A stretch of DNA of 64,000 nt, taken from Chamaea fasciata (taxonomy: Eukaryota; Chordata; Aves; Passeriformes; Sylviidae). The stretch spans positions 37,111,685 through 37,175,684 of the forward strand of contig JARCOQ010000004.1 in assembly GCA_029207755.1 (NCBI GenBank). Reading direction: 5' to 3'. The position numbers were made by a program, and so were the translations under genes. The notes beneath the pieces are model-generated. The model saw only the letters and a program-made list of their open reading frames with translations. It ran no database searches and was not told the origin of the DNA. Of the stretch, positions 12,629-22,980 are shown piece by piece. Every line of letters begins with the position of its first letter. Positions within the stretch are counted from its first letter, which is position 1.

Positions 12629-15600
12629 GTAAGTTATATAAAAATTAAATTTCCTCTACAGCTTAAGACTAGTCTTCTACTCAGAACGATGTGATGCAAT
12701 TTCTGTTTCTGAATACATATATTTTTGAAACTGGATTACAAATGTAGCATATAATTGTATAGTTTTATAGCATGTAACTCTTGAGAAATTGTTCTGTGTC
12801 TGTTGGAGACTTCAGGTGCAGGTGTCTGTAGCATCTTTCTTGACACTGCTTGATTTACTGTACTGATTGTTGAAAACTGTTGGAACATGCCAGAAAATTT
12901 CTAGAGGTAGAGAGTATTTAATACGACTAAAATTTGGGGGAAGTTGTGTTGTTTCTTTGCATATAACTATATAGTAATGTGAGCAAAAACTAATCTTTTA
13001 AACATATGTACTATATAGTGTGTGAGCCTGTACTTATGTTTGAAAGATTAGTTTTTGCCTTGGTGAACTTTTTACAATTTTTTTTAAACAGTGTAACAAA
13101 TGGAGGAAAAACAACCCTAGCAGAAAAACTTAAGAATGTGCTTCCCAACTGTGACATAATCTCTCAAGATGACTTCTTTAAGGTAACAGTTTTAATGGAA
13201 AAACTTGATAGGTAAAAGTGGGCTTGAGTAGATTTCACTTCTTTTATCCGTTCTGCTATTAATTGGTGCTGCTTAAAGTAATGTTTATTTCATAAGAATC
13301 ATGAAATGAACCCTGGGGAAATTGAAATTTAAGTGGCCACACCACTGAATATACTCAGCCAAAAGAAATTTCCTGTCTTCTTTGCCACTCTTTTAAAATA
13401 AAGCATGGGTGTATGATGGATGCATTTTTCAAGATCCTTTGTACTGAGTTTAATGACATTGTCTTAAGCCTACACCCATACAACAATAAGTAGTTTTGTC
13501 TCCCAAGTCAAAACAGGTTGTGCGTTCATGTTGGGGATGTTTCTTAAGAAGGGTGAAGGAGCTCTTATTTCTCAAGTAAAGCTCTAATGAACTTAAATCA
13601 TATGATTTGGAGTGTTTGTTGTTCTAGATTAAGTAAACTTTTTTGTAGCGTATTTTACAGTAGTTTACATCAATTTAATGTTGAAGATAAATGTAGCTAA
13701 TTGGATACAAGAGTGTATAACCTTTATGTGTATAACAAGAGTATATATCTCTCAGCATGGTCATAGAGGCAACCTTGAAAAAAAAAATTTTTCCCCCTCA
13801 GCCAGAGTCTGAAGTAGAAACAGATGAACATGGATTTAAGCTATATGATGGTAAGTAATTCTGATGCACTGGTTTTGAACATTGTACTGAAATTGTTGTG
13901 CTGAGCTTCAACACTTCTTCCACCCCATTCTGTCGGTCTCTTCCCTTCCAAGCAAGGCAGTAAACAAGTGGTTGCTTCAGAGCAATCCTTCTCTTAGTTT
14001 CACTCAGCTCACTGAGATATTTAAGAAAACTTCCTTAACTAGTAAATAGTTCAAACCAGTACTTGACCTTACCTTTTCTCTTTTGAATCTTTTCCTCTGT
14101 TTCCTCACTTGTGTCTGGTTTTGTAGCAAATGGTACTGTTCAATTAAAAGTCTTGTCTTGCAGTACTGGCATAAGCTTAATCTCATTGCCCTTTTTTTTC
14201 TCCCCACTTTTGCTAGTGAACTCATGGGCTATCACTATTGGGTTTTCCAAGTCAGTCAAAGCTTGGGACTATCCTGACACCTTTATTTCATGTCAGATCA
14301 CACATAAAGAGCATATATTTTTAAATTAATGATGAATGCTGGCTCAGTTTATTCTTGGAGATGTCTAGATGCAGATCCACTGTAGGCCAGGTCATATCTA
14401 CTTTTAAACAGTTGCTTGGTTAGTAGCTAATTTCTGTTGATACTTTGTGATCACAAAATATATTGATGAGAATATTGGTCGGACCCTTCAGTTGTACCTG
14501 AAAACCGGTGATTACCATCTATTGAGTCTTTGGCTCAGCTTCTAGACTTCATGTAAATGGAATGGGAAACTATAGCAATAAATTGGACATTCTTATTCAA
14601 ATATCCAGGTTTAATGCTGCTCTTAAAAGCTCTTTAAAAATGTGTTTACTGTTATGGTATCCAAAAACTGCCTTATTTCTACCATTCAGTACTTCCTCAA
14701 TATATTCTTGTGTGCCTGCAGACAGAAACAGGTGTTAATGGTGCTGTTCTCCTTTGTACACTGTGCTCCTTTAACTCTTTCTATGCCCACATAATGAACC
14801 TTATAAAAACCCTAAGAAAAAAGTGTTGAGTGTCTACTCCCCCTCAGACAATTGACAGAAAGGTGGATGTCTCAGGGTTAGTAAATATTTACAAGTTTTG
14901 TGGAAGTGGAGAGTACTCCCTGAAGTTTCTGTCATGAAGTGAAAAGCTGTGAATTCAGTTCAGACAATATTAGATGCCATAAAGTTCCAAGAGACTACAC
15001 CCAACAAAAATACCCCAAATCGTGGTGCAAGCTTTGGTTTCAGGAAATCATCAATGGCAAACACAGAACTACAGATATAGTCTTTGGGGTAGTCCTATTC
15101 CCTGTAGTTGAAATTTGTGTGTAGATTATTTGATTTGTGCTGATAAACGTCGGGGTACTTGAGGATTCTATTTTTTTTTCTTTTATTCTTTGTTTTTAAG
15201 GGATGTTTAACTTTGTTTTCATGTAGTACTTGATGCCCTCTATATGGATGAAATGGTGACAAGTATTTGCAATTGGATGAAAAACCCAGCAAGCTCAGGT
15301 GTTGTGACAGAAGAGCCACAGAAAACATGTGACAATCTGAAAAATGTTTATGTTTTGATTGTTGAAGGCTTTCTCCTTTACAATTACGAGTAAGCAATAA
15401 TATATAACTAAATTAAAAGCTACCCTAAAATGGAAGCAGGAACTAAATATGTTATTATTTTAGGCCACTTAATAAGCTATGGAATAGAAGATATTTTTTG
15501 ACCCTTCCTTATGAAGAGTGCAAAAGGAGAAGGAGGTAAGATTATTGACTTATTATTTAAAAAGAGTCACTGCACCCCGTGAACTGGAGTGGTCCTTTTG

Positions 15601-17674
15601 AACTAGCTTTTCTTCAGTGCTTGCAGAATGTAAGCTATTCAGATCATCTATCCTCTGTTAGTTTGAGGTTGGTTTGATTTGGTTTTTACTTCAGAGCACA
15701 TGGTTATTAAAGTATTAAGTGCTTTACAAACACTAAAAGGAGAATTTGTTGTCCTGATGAATTATTTAATTACTGATTGCATATTTGAGTAAAACAATGT
15801 TTAAAATGAGAAATGGTTAAAAAAAATACTAAGCACTCTTATTCTTGGTTAAGTACAGTTAACTGATGAATATTCTTAGAGTAATGATGTTCATGTGTGG
15901 GTTTAGTGTACAGTTTTGTTTAGACTGTCCATTAATTTTACCATGGATATAAACTAGATCATTGAGCCAGTGTCCGACTTGCCTCTAAATTTGGAGCAAT
16001 ACTGTGTGCTTGGAACAATATATGTGCACAAGATCAGAATCTGACTTTGAAAGAAATCCTGTATTCAACTGGCTTTGGTTGATACCACTTTCTTGGTTTC
16101 TCACTAGACTCACCTAAGACTTTCGTGTCCAGAATGGAAGAGTCTAGACTGAACAACTCGTCATTTAAAGCTGGAGAAATCTGTATACCTAATAAAAAGA
16201 GAAAAAGTAGCTTATTTTGGTAATAGTGTCAATACTTGTGTTTTAATTTATCTGTAATACCTTTTACAATTAAACCCCCAAAACTTTTACATTATCTTAA
16301 ATGTGGTTTGATTGGCAGAAATAGGTGAGATAGCAAAAGACTGCAGAAGTTCCTATCACAGATTGAATTTAAACAAAGGAGCCTCCTTGGCTCCAACAAA
16401 AATACAGCCAGCATTTCTTTTTTTTTATTTTGGATATAAGCTGTTATTTAACCAGCTAACACTAGGGCGCAAAATATAAAACTTACATATGGGAACACAT
16501 GTATTTTTTTATAGCACCAGAGTCTATCAGCCAGCAGATACACCAGGGTACTTTGATGGACACGTGTGGCCTATGTATTTGAAATATAAAAATGAGTTGG
16601 AAGAGAATGCAAGTATGCAAGTTGGTATGGTATCCTTAATTTTAAACTTACAGAATGCTTAACTGTGGCACTTGTGCAGTTTTTGTTGAATTGTGGGAGG
16701 CTTTTTAAATGGGACAAATTTTTCTTCAAATGTTTTTGTGACATTTAGTAGGTTTTGAGATTTCTGTTGGTTTATATTTCAAGCCTATAGGGATTTTGTT
16801 TTTGTTATTTAATAATAAAAATTAGGAAGTTAAAAAATAGAAATGTTCTGATTGCTAATTAAGTCCACTTAACAAGATAACTTGTTAAGATAACATACAT
16901 ATGTCTAAATAAGAAGCTTCTGGGACAATAGCTGGTTCATTGGCAGAGTTCTTCAGAACAAAACTGAAATCCTGTTTAAGTCTTGAAGATACTTTCTAGG
17001 TGCTGACTGTCCACACTACAGTCACGAGTTTTGCATGAGAAGTGTCAAAGCTGGGTCAGCTGTTGGGGCAGTGCTACAAGTTTGTGTGATGTTCACTCTT
17101 ACACAGCTCTTGGACCACCTGCTTCTGGAGTGAGGCCAGAAGGAAGGGAAATTGGGTGGCTGCTTCATCATTAGCACATTGCTTCTTGCTGTGTGCTAAG
17201 AATAAGAACTGCAGTGCTCCTCCAGAACCTGCTCAAAGGCTGAAACTGAGGAATCTGAAATTACCTACTGCGCAGAAACTTTTTGGCCAAATTATTCCAT
17301 TGCTCCACTGTCCTCGCATAATTACCATTATGCTTATGCAGATTTTTGTACCACAAAAAATTGTAAATTAATTATTAACTAGAATACTTTTCCATTATGT
17401 TGTTTTTTTTAATATGTAAAACAAGTTTAGGGAAGAGGAAAAAGGGGAGGTACTGTTCTTGGTTTTTATTTTTTTCTTCTCTTCTGATGGCATCTATAGG
17501 AATACTGAAAACTTTGTCCATTGCCATTACAGATAGCTGACATAGAACTCATGAACACTTCTTTTTTCTTCCTCAGATTACTTGGATGGAACAAAATCCC
17601 AAGAGGAGCTTTTATCCTATGTGTATAGTGATATAATAAAGGAATTAAACAAGCTGAGGGAAGAAAGTAAGTAA
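12600..17674 (+). CDS. NMRK1: Nicotinamide riboside kinase 1 (NMRK1), complete coding span, 7 exons
   Basis: Joining the seven exons gives an uninterrupted frame of 203 residues (human: 199). The enzyme phosphorylates nicotinamide riboside, and nicotinic acid riboside, to the mononucleotide using ATP, feeding NAD+ salvage in the cytosol. Visible features are an N-terminal beta strand and P-loop (GGVTNGGKTT, residues 9-18), ISQDDFFK with the Asp at residue 36 that corresponds to the catalytic Asp36 of human NRK1, an IVEGFLLYNY strand, the FLTLPYEECKRRRSTRVY lid region, GYFDGHVWPMYLKY, and a C-terminal YLDGTKS helix. The P-loop has Gly-Gly-Lys where human has Ser-Gly-Lys, as in NMRK2-type kinases. 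NMRK2 is less likely because the middle and tail follow NMRK1. All introns are GT-AG. NMRK1 is divergent from OSTF1 and in tandem with CARNMT1. Confidence 0.93.
13092..13182 (+). CDS. NMRK1: NMRK1 P-loop exon
   Basis: The acceptor (TTTTAAACAG) ends at 13091 and the donor is GTAACA. The exon completes the Gly codon and reads VTNGGKTTLAEKLKN, then VLPNCDIISQDDFFK. It carries the ATP-binding Lys/Thr of the P-loop and the catalytic Asp36. It ends in phase 0. Confidence 0.95.
13802..13850 (+). CDS. NMRK1: NMRK1 short exon PESEVETDEHGFKLYD
   Basis: A 49-nt exon after a T/C-rich tract and CAG acceptor, ending at a GTAAGT donor. It corresponds to the human PESEIETDKNGFLQYD segment, which contributes to the substrate side of the active site. 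It ends in phase 1. Confidence 0.95.
15227..15389 (+). CDS. NMRK1: NMRK1 exon VLDALYMDEM...IVEGFLLYNY
   Basis: The acceptor TTCATGTAG ends at 15226 and the donor is GTAAGC. It holds the poorly conserved acidic insert (region around NPASSGVVTEEPQ), then the conserved VLIVEGFLLYNYE strand and turn. It ends in phase 2, with GA of a Glu codon. Confidence 0.95.
15464..15535 (+). CDS. NMRK1: NMRK1 exon PLNKLWNRRYFLTLPYEECKRRR
   Basis: A 72-nt exon between acceptor ATTTTAG and donor GTAAGA. It encodes the arginine-rich lid segment that binds ATP phosphates in this kinase family. Both boundaries keep the frame with the adjoining exons. Confidence 0.95.
16515..16624 (+). CDS. NMRK1: NMRK1 exon TRVYQPADTPGYFDGHVWPMYLKY
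   Basis: The acceptor TTTTATAG ends at 16514 and the donor is GTATGG. This holds the strongly conserved PGYFDGHVWPMY stretch of nicotinamide riboside kinases, followed by a variable Glu/Asn-rich helix. It ends in phase 1. Confidence 0.95.
17577..17674 (+). CDS. NMRK1: NMRK1 last exon, ending REESK-stop
   Basis: The acceptor TTCTTCCTCAG ends at 17576. The exon reads DYLDGTKSQEELLSYVYSD, then a C-terminal helix, and reaches TAA at 17672-17674, giving 203 residues in all. The bases just before the stop, GAAGAAA|GTAAGTAA, also form a perfect splice donor. A longer isoform could splice to an acceptor at 19019 (TTTTCCACTAG) and read 26 further codons before TGA. The read-through stop is closer to the family length, so I prefer it. 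Confidence 0.8.
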
Positions 17675-19377
17675 CGTTACTGGAAATTGAATCTATGTAT
17701 CTATCCCATTCCATGTTAACAAGAAGCTAACGCTTTTATCTGAAAATACTACAAGAATTATATAGATCTATATGTCTTCATGTGCTACAGTACCATGTTT
17801 GCTCATTACTCTGAGTCAATTTCAGTTAAAACTGTGAGTTCCTTTAAATGGGGTGTTCTAAGATCATAGTTGAATCCACTGTTACTTAATGATAAAATAA
17901 TAAAAAACAGGGAAGAGAAGGAATATGGGATAAAATATCAATGAAAACAAATGTGTTGGTTTCTAATATACAGTGATGTCACTTGCAAACACTACTGGTT
18001 AGATATGTACTTTGTATTTATTTTAGATCATCAGGTCACAGCATGATAACATAGAAAGCCTGGATTCCATTTGATATGAATTGAAAACACCAAGACTCTC
18101 TTACATGGCAAGCCAACCAACTGAGCAAATGCTGTGTGTATGACCAAAATGCTACTTCATATAACACGAGAGTTTTTGTAATTATTATTAAGTCTCTCTT
18201 GGATATGGAGGCAGAGACTCCATTTAGGAGTATGACGAGTGTGTTCTTTAAAATTCCTTTAATCAGTCCAGCTTTGGCTGAGCTTCAAATCTGATTGAAT
18301 GGGTACATTTTAAAGAATGTGAAGATTTTTGTGCATGAAACTTAACCATAAAGATACACTTCTGTTGGATTAATAAGCATATCTGAACATGGATGATTGC
18401 AATTTGAAATGATCATATAGGAATGATAGTGACTGTCTCTAATATTTTTAGGAGCTTATAATCACTGATAAATATGCTTAGAGGAAATAGCCATGTAAGT
18501 TTTTGTAAGTTGTTATGATGCTTATTCAGTAACTGATTGAAGGACAGCTAAACTTATTCAGACTTGCTAAATACCTCGCTGGTGTTAGCACAGTAATTTT
18601 TGTGTTGTGTATTGTTTAAAGTAGTTGGAAATAGATGTTAAGAAAATGAAAACAAGCTTAAAGAGGACTCAGATTGTTGGAAAAAGATGGGGAAGTAAGA
18701 ATTAGAGAATGGAGATGCATTGTTAACAAGATATAGTACATATATTGTGCAGAAATTGTCTGGGATGACACAGACAATTAGATGGTAAGTCCATGCTTCA
18801 GGGAGAAGGAAAGAAGAAATAATTATTAATATTCATAACTCACATTGAAAGTGAAATGAAACTGAAATGTTGTGAATTAAATGTTCAGAAAGTAGGAATG
18901 GTAAAAAAATGTGAAAGCTTTGTTATAAAATTTGTGTAGATATATTTACGCAAACTAGGAAATTGGATTGTATTTCGTTGCTCAATAAGTAATGTCTTAA
19001 CTCTTATATTTTCCACTAGATTACATTTTTATCAGCCAAAATAAAAATAAAACTACAGACATGGAAAGCAAAGGATGGATTATATTACTTGATATGTGAC
19101 AGCTGAACTAGTCAGTGATTGAAATGTAGTACTTTATTGTATAAGTCCTAAATCTGTGTATAAGAAAAAGATGTTATCAGATTATACCTGTGTTTACCTG
19201 TGTTTAAAACAAAGTGCTTCCAAATATAATTTTATATTATTATTTTGCACTAAAAATACTTCATCTTGCATTTGCTGATATGCTGTGATGGACTGTCTAA
19301 CTTTAAACTGTATTTTTGTTTTTATTTCCCCTTGGAAAGGGTACAACTGCAAGAGATTAGGTAATGAATGGAATGGT
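17675..19377 (+). other. NMRK1 3' UTR and intergenic DNA
   Basis: AT-rich sequence without coding signals. The 3' untranslated region must begin here; the first AATAAA is at 17899-17904 and further ones occur near 19044-19055. I cannot tell which is used. The possible alternative terminal exon of NMRK1 (about 19020-19099) falls in this stretch. Confidence 0.45.
17899..17904 (+). terminator. NMRK1: Candidate NMRK1 polyadenylation signal AATAAA
   Basis: A canonical AATAAA about 225 nt past the stop codon, in an A-rich context. No clear GU-rich downstream element is evident, so the assignment is weak. Confidence 0.3.
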
Positions 19378-20190
19378 TGTGGTGGGCTGATCTTGGCTAG
19401 CCACCAAAACTGCTCTATTACTCCACCCTCAACAGGAGAGGGAAAAAAATGTAATAGATTTGCATCTTGACTCATGCATCAAGATAAGGACAGGAGGATC
19501 ACTCAGCAGTTACTCTCATGGAGTAACAGGAGAGGGAAAAAAATGTAATAGATTTGCATCTTGACTCATGCATCAAGATAAGGACAGGAGGATCACTCAG
19601 CAGTTACTCTCATGCAGTCAAAACAGATGTGGTTTGGGGAAATTATTTTAATTTACTGCCAATAAAATCAGAAATAATGAGAATTAAGAACAAATCATAG
19701 AACACCCCCACCACCCCTCCCTTCTTCCTGGGCTTGACTTCCCACACAAATTCTCTGCCTCCTGTCTCCCAGCAGCCCAGATGGATGGAGATTGTGTTGC
19801 TCCTTCTCTTCACAGTCTTCTGCTGCTCCAGAGTGGGGTCCTTCCCACAGGGCCAGTCTTCCACTTACACCTACTCTGCATGGGGATTCAGAAGAGGGAG
19901 TGGAATGAACAATGGTATCACCTGACTTTATTCTCAAGTAGTCCAACATTGGTGCTGTGGCAAGGAGCTCAGTTTTGTCAGATCCTCCTACAGGGAAAAA
20001 ATGGTAGATGAGCTCCAATACAGATCTATGCATTTGTGGTGTAAATCATTATTGGAATATACATGGCACTGAACTTGTGCTTCAGCAGCTTGTAATAAGA
20101 GCTCAGGACATAGATCTTTCACAGTTCTTCTGTAACCATGCCACATTTTGGAGCTGCATAATTTTTTTTTCCTCCAAACAAAACAGGTGA
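19378..20190 (-). mobile_element. ERV-type LTR fragment (ERVL-like), antisense
   Basis: Read on the minus strand, this has the layout of a common avian ERV LTR tail: a 'CCACTCTGGAGCAGCAG' block, a polypyrimidine/purine stretch, a late AATAAA-type signal followed by 'AATAATTTCCCCAAACC' and 'CTGTTTTGACTGCATGAG', then 'GAGGGTGGAGTAATAGAGC', 'TTGGTGG' and a terminal CCACCACA-like end at 19378. The left (U3) end is diffuse and I could not find the TG start, so the right boundary is approximate. An internal 94-bp segment is duplicated in tandem. No coding remnant is visible. Confidence 0.6.
19431..19618. repeat. 94-bp tandem duplication, near perfect
   Basis: Copies 19431-19524 and 19525-19618 differ only near their ends (CATGGAGT versus CATGCAGT). 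The duplication lies inside the LTR fragment, which is itself diverged, so it arose after the insertion and relatively recently. Confidence 0.97.
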
Positions 20191-20254
20191 TCTAAATTGG
20201 CTCCTGTGTAAGACCAGGACCCATGTTTTCAGAGCGGGGCAGTTCTAGTTGCTT

Positions 20255-20700
20255 CATTTAGAGGGAGTCCATAGTGGAGTTAAAAGAAGAGCAACTAAAT
20301 CTCAAGGGTATGGAGAAGTTGCTTTGCAAGGAGACACTGAAAATGGTGGGACCACTCACTGTGGAGAGAAGACCAAGGGGAAAATGGGCCACAGTTTACA
20401 ACATCTTGAAAGCTGTGAGTAAAGTGGAAGCAAAACTAATATTTACCACATTTCACAAATATTAGTCTGGGGGGCACTTCCTCATTTGAAACAGATTGAC
20501 CAATTTATATTAGGGTGATATTTCACAGGGATAGAGATGATGCTTTATGCAGTAAACACTGACCTTCTGAGATGTAATGCCAAAGGTGGCAGACAGTACC
20601 AGCAAGTTCAAAAGGGATCCAGAAGATTCATTGACACTTCACCCATAAGAAATAGTAAAGAAGCAAGCAGTGTTATATCGTGGATGGACTGTAGAAACTG
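20255..20700 (+). mobile_element. Old CR1-like LINE fragment, sense
   Basis: The run 'AAGAAGAGCAACTAAATCTCAAGGGTATGGAGAAG', 'TTGCAAGGAGACACTGAAAATGGTGGGACC' and 'GTTTACAACATCTTGAAAG' follows the 3' coding tail of CR1 in order. Downstream the match decays (the 'AGATGTAATGCCAAAGGTGG' region). It is heavily diverged and has no open frame across it. Confidence 0.6.
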
Positions 20701-22139
20701 ACCAGGCTCACCCGGTGCGCTGAAACTGTGTGCTCTGCTGCAGCAACTCAGCCACAAAAGATAATCAACTTTTTTTCTGAGTCTGTTTGGTAGATAAAGT
20801 ATTTCAGATGCCATTATAAAAGCTTACAGACCTGACCTGTAACTTGGCACGTTGGCAGAATGTTTTTGGTTTGAAGGTGATACAGCCCTTGACAGAAAAA
20901 AGTCTTTTTTTTTCTAGTTTGCTCTTGGTGAATGCCTTTTGATTGCCAGGGCTGTGAAGTGGTCGGAGAGAGCTGCAGGACAGAAGCCTGTGGTTCTTTA
21001 GTGAAGAATAGGTAACTTTCTGGAAGTGGTGTCATCTGCTGGCAGAACTTTCAGGCTGTCACAGCTGAAAGCAAGCTTTGCTAAGTGTCCTGTATAGATT
21101 CAGAAATGAGGAGTCATAGAGGTGGTGATGTTCTATAAAAGGCTAATGGCTTTTATATAAGAACAGAAATACAAGTATATTATTAGTTTGATATTTAAAA
21201 AGTGATTTTCTGATGTTAAGGTAACAGAACATGACAAGTCAAAAACACTGAGAGTAGGAACAAACTTTTTATCTCTCAGAGCTTATGGTTCCCACTCTAA
21301 CCTTCAAAGTCTAAAAGCTGTATTTCTGTTTAGACTATGTATCATTGATTCAGATGTTGGTTTTGCCACACACAAGGCAAATTTCCAAATTTACATACCC
21401 ACTTTGAAACAATGAATCTTCTGTCCATCGAACTGTGCATGTCTTGGTTTCTTTCTCGCATTGTCATTGAACACAGTGTCCAGTGTCCATTCATTGCCTG
21501 GTCAGTTACTGCAGTTACAAGAGAGCAGGAGCAGTGTGAGAGTAAAGTGAAAGTGTTTATTTTAGAAAGCTGATGCTCCTACTTCCACAGAGAGGAAGTT
21601 TGTGTGCTAAAACCCTTTCCTATTCCTGTTGCATTACTTGGATTACTGAATGACTGCCCCTGTCTTTAGACAGGCAGGAGGTATGGTAGTGCTCTTAAGT
21701 TTCTAAGACTGAGAGGACGGGCCCTTACAAACGAGGAAGTCTTGTATCAGCCACTTCTCAAAGCACGGTGGAAAGGTGTATGGTGTGACTTGCTGCATGA
21801 CATGGTGTCTGCACCTGGTCAAACAAGTTTTGTTAGGTGGAGGAGGATGTGCCCATCATCCAGGCCAAAGTCTGTTGTTGGGGAAAATCCAGTATTTAGT
21901 GACTCATGTAGGCTTAGACACCTTGCTTTTCCCTCCCCACAGTCGGTCCTTGCCCGTGCTCCCGGGAAACATCACCCGTCTTGAAGTAGTGCCTCTTTCC
22001 AGCACCGTGACCTCGCTGCCCCGGCTGCCTGCCAGCGGGGCTGGATGTATACCTGACCCCAGCCTGGAGTCGGCAGCCGGGCGGAGTCGGGGTTTGATTG
22101 CTGAGCCGGTATTTCATGTGCCTGGGTACCCCTGAGGAG
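20701..22139. other. Intergenic DNA upstream of CARNMT1, nothing assigned
   Basis: Unique, moderately AT-rich sequence that turns GC-rich towards 22000 as it enters the CARNMT1 CpG island. I see no convincing exon or repeat here. Confidence 0.5.
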
Positions 22140-22980
22140 CCCTGCGGCTGTGCATCCTTCCCCGGTACGCCTGAGGTGCTTCAGCGCCACTGCCGCCATC
22201 GGGCGGCCCCGCCGTGCCGCTTCACACAGCGGGGACGGGCACCACGCCACAGGCAGCAGCCCCTGTGACACCAAAGGGCTCGGGAGCGCGGATGGGGCGC
22301 TGCTCCCGGTCCCCCTGACACCGGCTCGGGAGGGCAGGGCCCACCTGCCGGGCGCGAATGCCCGGCCCTGCCCTAAACCCCCCCCCCGCTCCCCCTCCTC
22401 TCGCGATACTTCCTGCGCGGGGCTAGCGGTGCGCGTGCGTGCCGGCTGTGCCCGCGGGCGCAGGAGGGCGCGTATGTCGGCCACGTGCGCCGTGTCCCGG
22501 AAAGCGCTGCTGCCAAGGCCGCGTCCCCAGGGCGAGAGGGAGCCGCCTGCCAAGGTGATGCGCAGGGGGCTGCGGCGAGGCCGCGAGGAGGAGCGGGATC
22601 AGCTGCCGTGGCCGGGAGAGAGCACGAGCGGCATGGGCGCGGAGGCCGAGGCGGAACGGGCGGCGCCGGTGAGCGACGAGCGGCGGAGGCGGCAGCCGCT
22701 GGAGCCGAGAGCGCTGACGACGGCATCGGCCAGAGCGGTGGAGGAGGAGGAACGTCTGGAGCGGGAACATTTTCGGAGGATCATCAACGCGTTCCGATAT
22801 TACGGGTAATTGAGGCCTGCCGCCTGGGCGTGGGGCCCTGCGGGAGGCCCTCGGCTCCCGAGCGGCCTCCGCGGGCCTGGAGCAGTGCGCTCTCCCGGTC
22901 CGCGCCCCGTGCGCAGCGCTGTGCTGGCGGTGGCCTGCGGAGCCCCGGGTCGGGAAGGGGCTTCTGCACCGCTTTCTTTT
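22140..22980 (+). promoter_or_regulatory. CARNMT1: CpG island, CARNMT1 promoter and first exon
   Basis: A dense CpG cluster surrounding the CARNMT1 start, with AT-rich DNA on both sides. It includes a C-run at about 22377-22387 and several GGGCGG/CCCGCC-type (Sp1-like) boxes. It lies about 4.5 kb past the NMRK1 stop, so CARNMT1 has its own promoter. Confidence 0.8.
22558..22805 (+). CDS. CARNMT1: CARNMT1 exon 1
   Basis: Ends ...NAFRYY plus GG, at donor GTAATT (22806). The start is not certain. The frame stays open far upstream and offers ATGs at 22474 (111 residues to the exon end), 22558 (83) and 22633 (58, with the strongest Kozak context, GGCATGG). I chose 22558 because its length and the basic opening MRRGLRRG resemble the human start (MQRRRR, 77 residues to the same point). 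The region before EEEERLE is Arg/Ala-rich and poorly conserved. Confidence 0.75.

Noticed and set aside
22150..22473. In-frame upstream extension of CARNMT1 exon 1 from an ATG at 22150
   Set aside because: It would add over 130 residues with no counterpart in the family; the open frame is explained by GC content.
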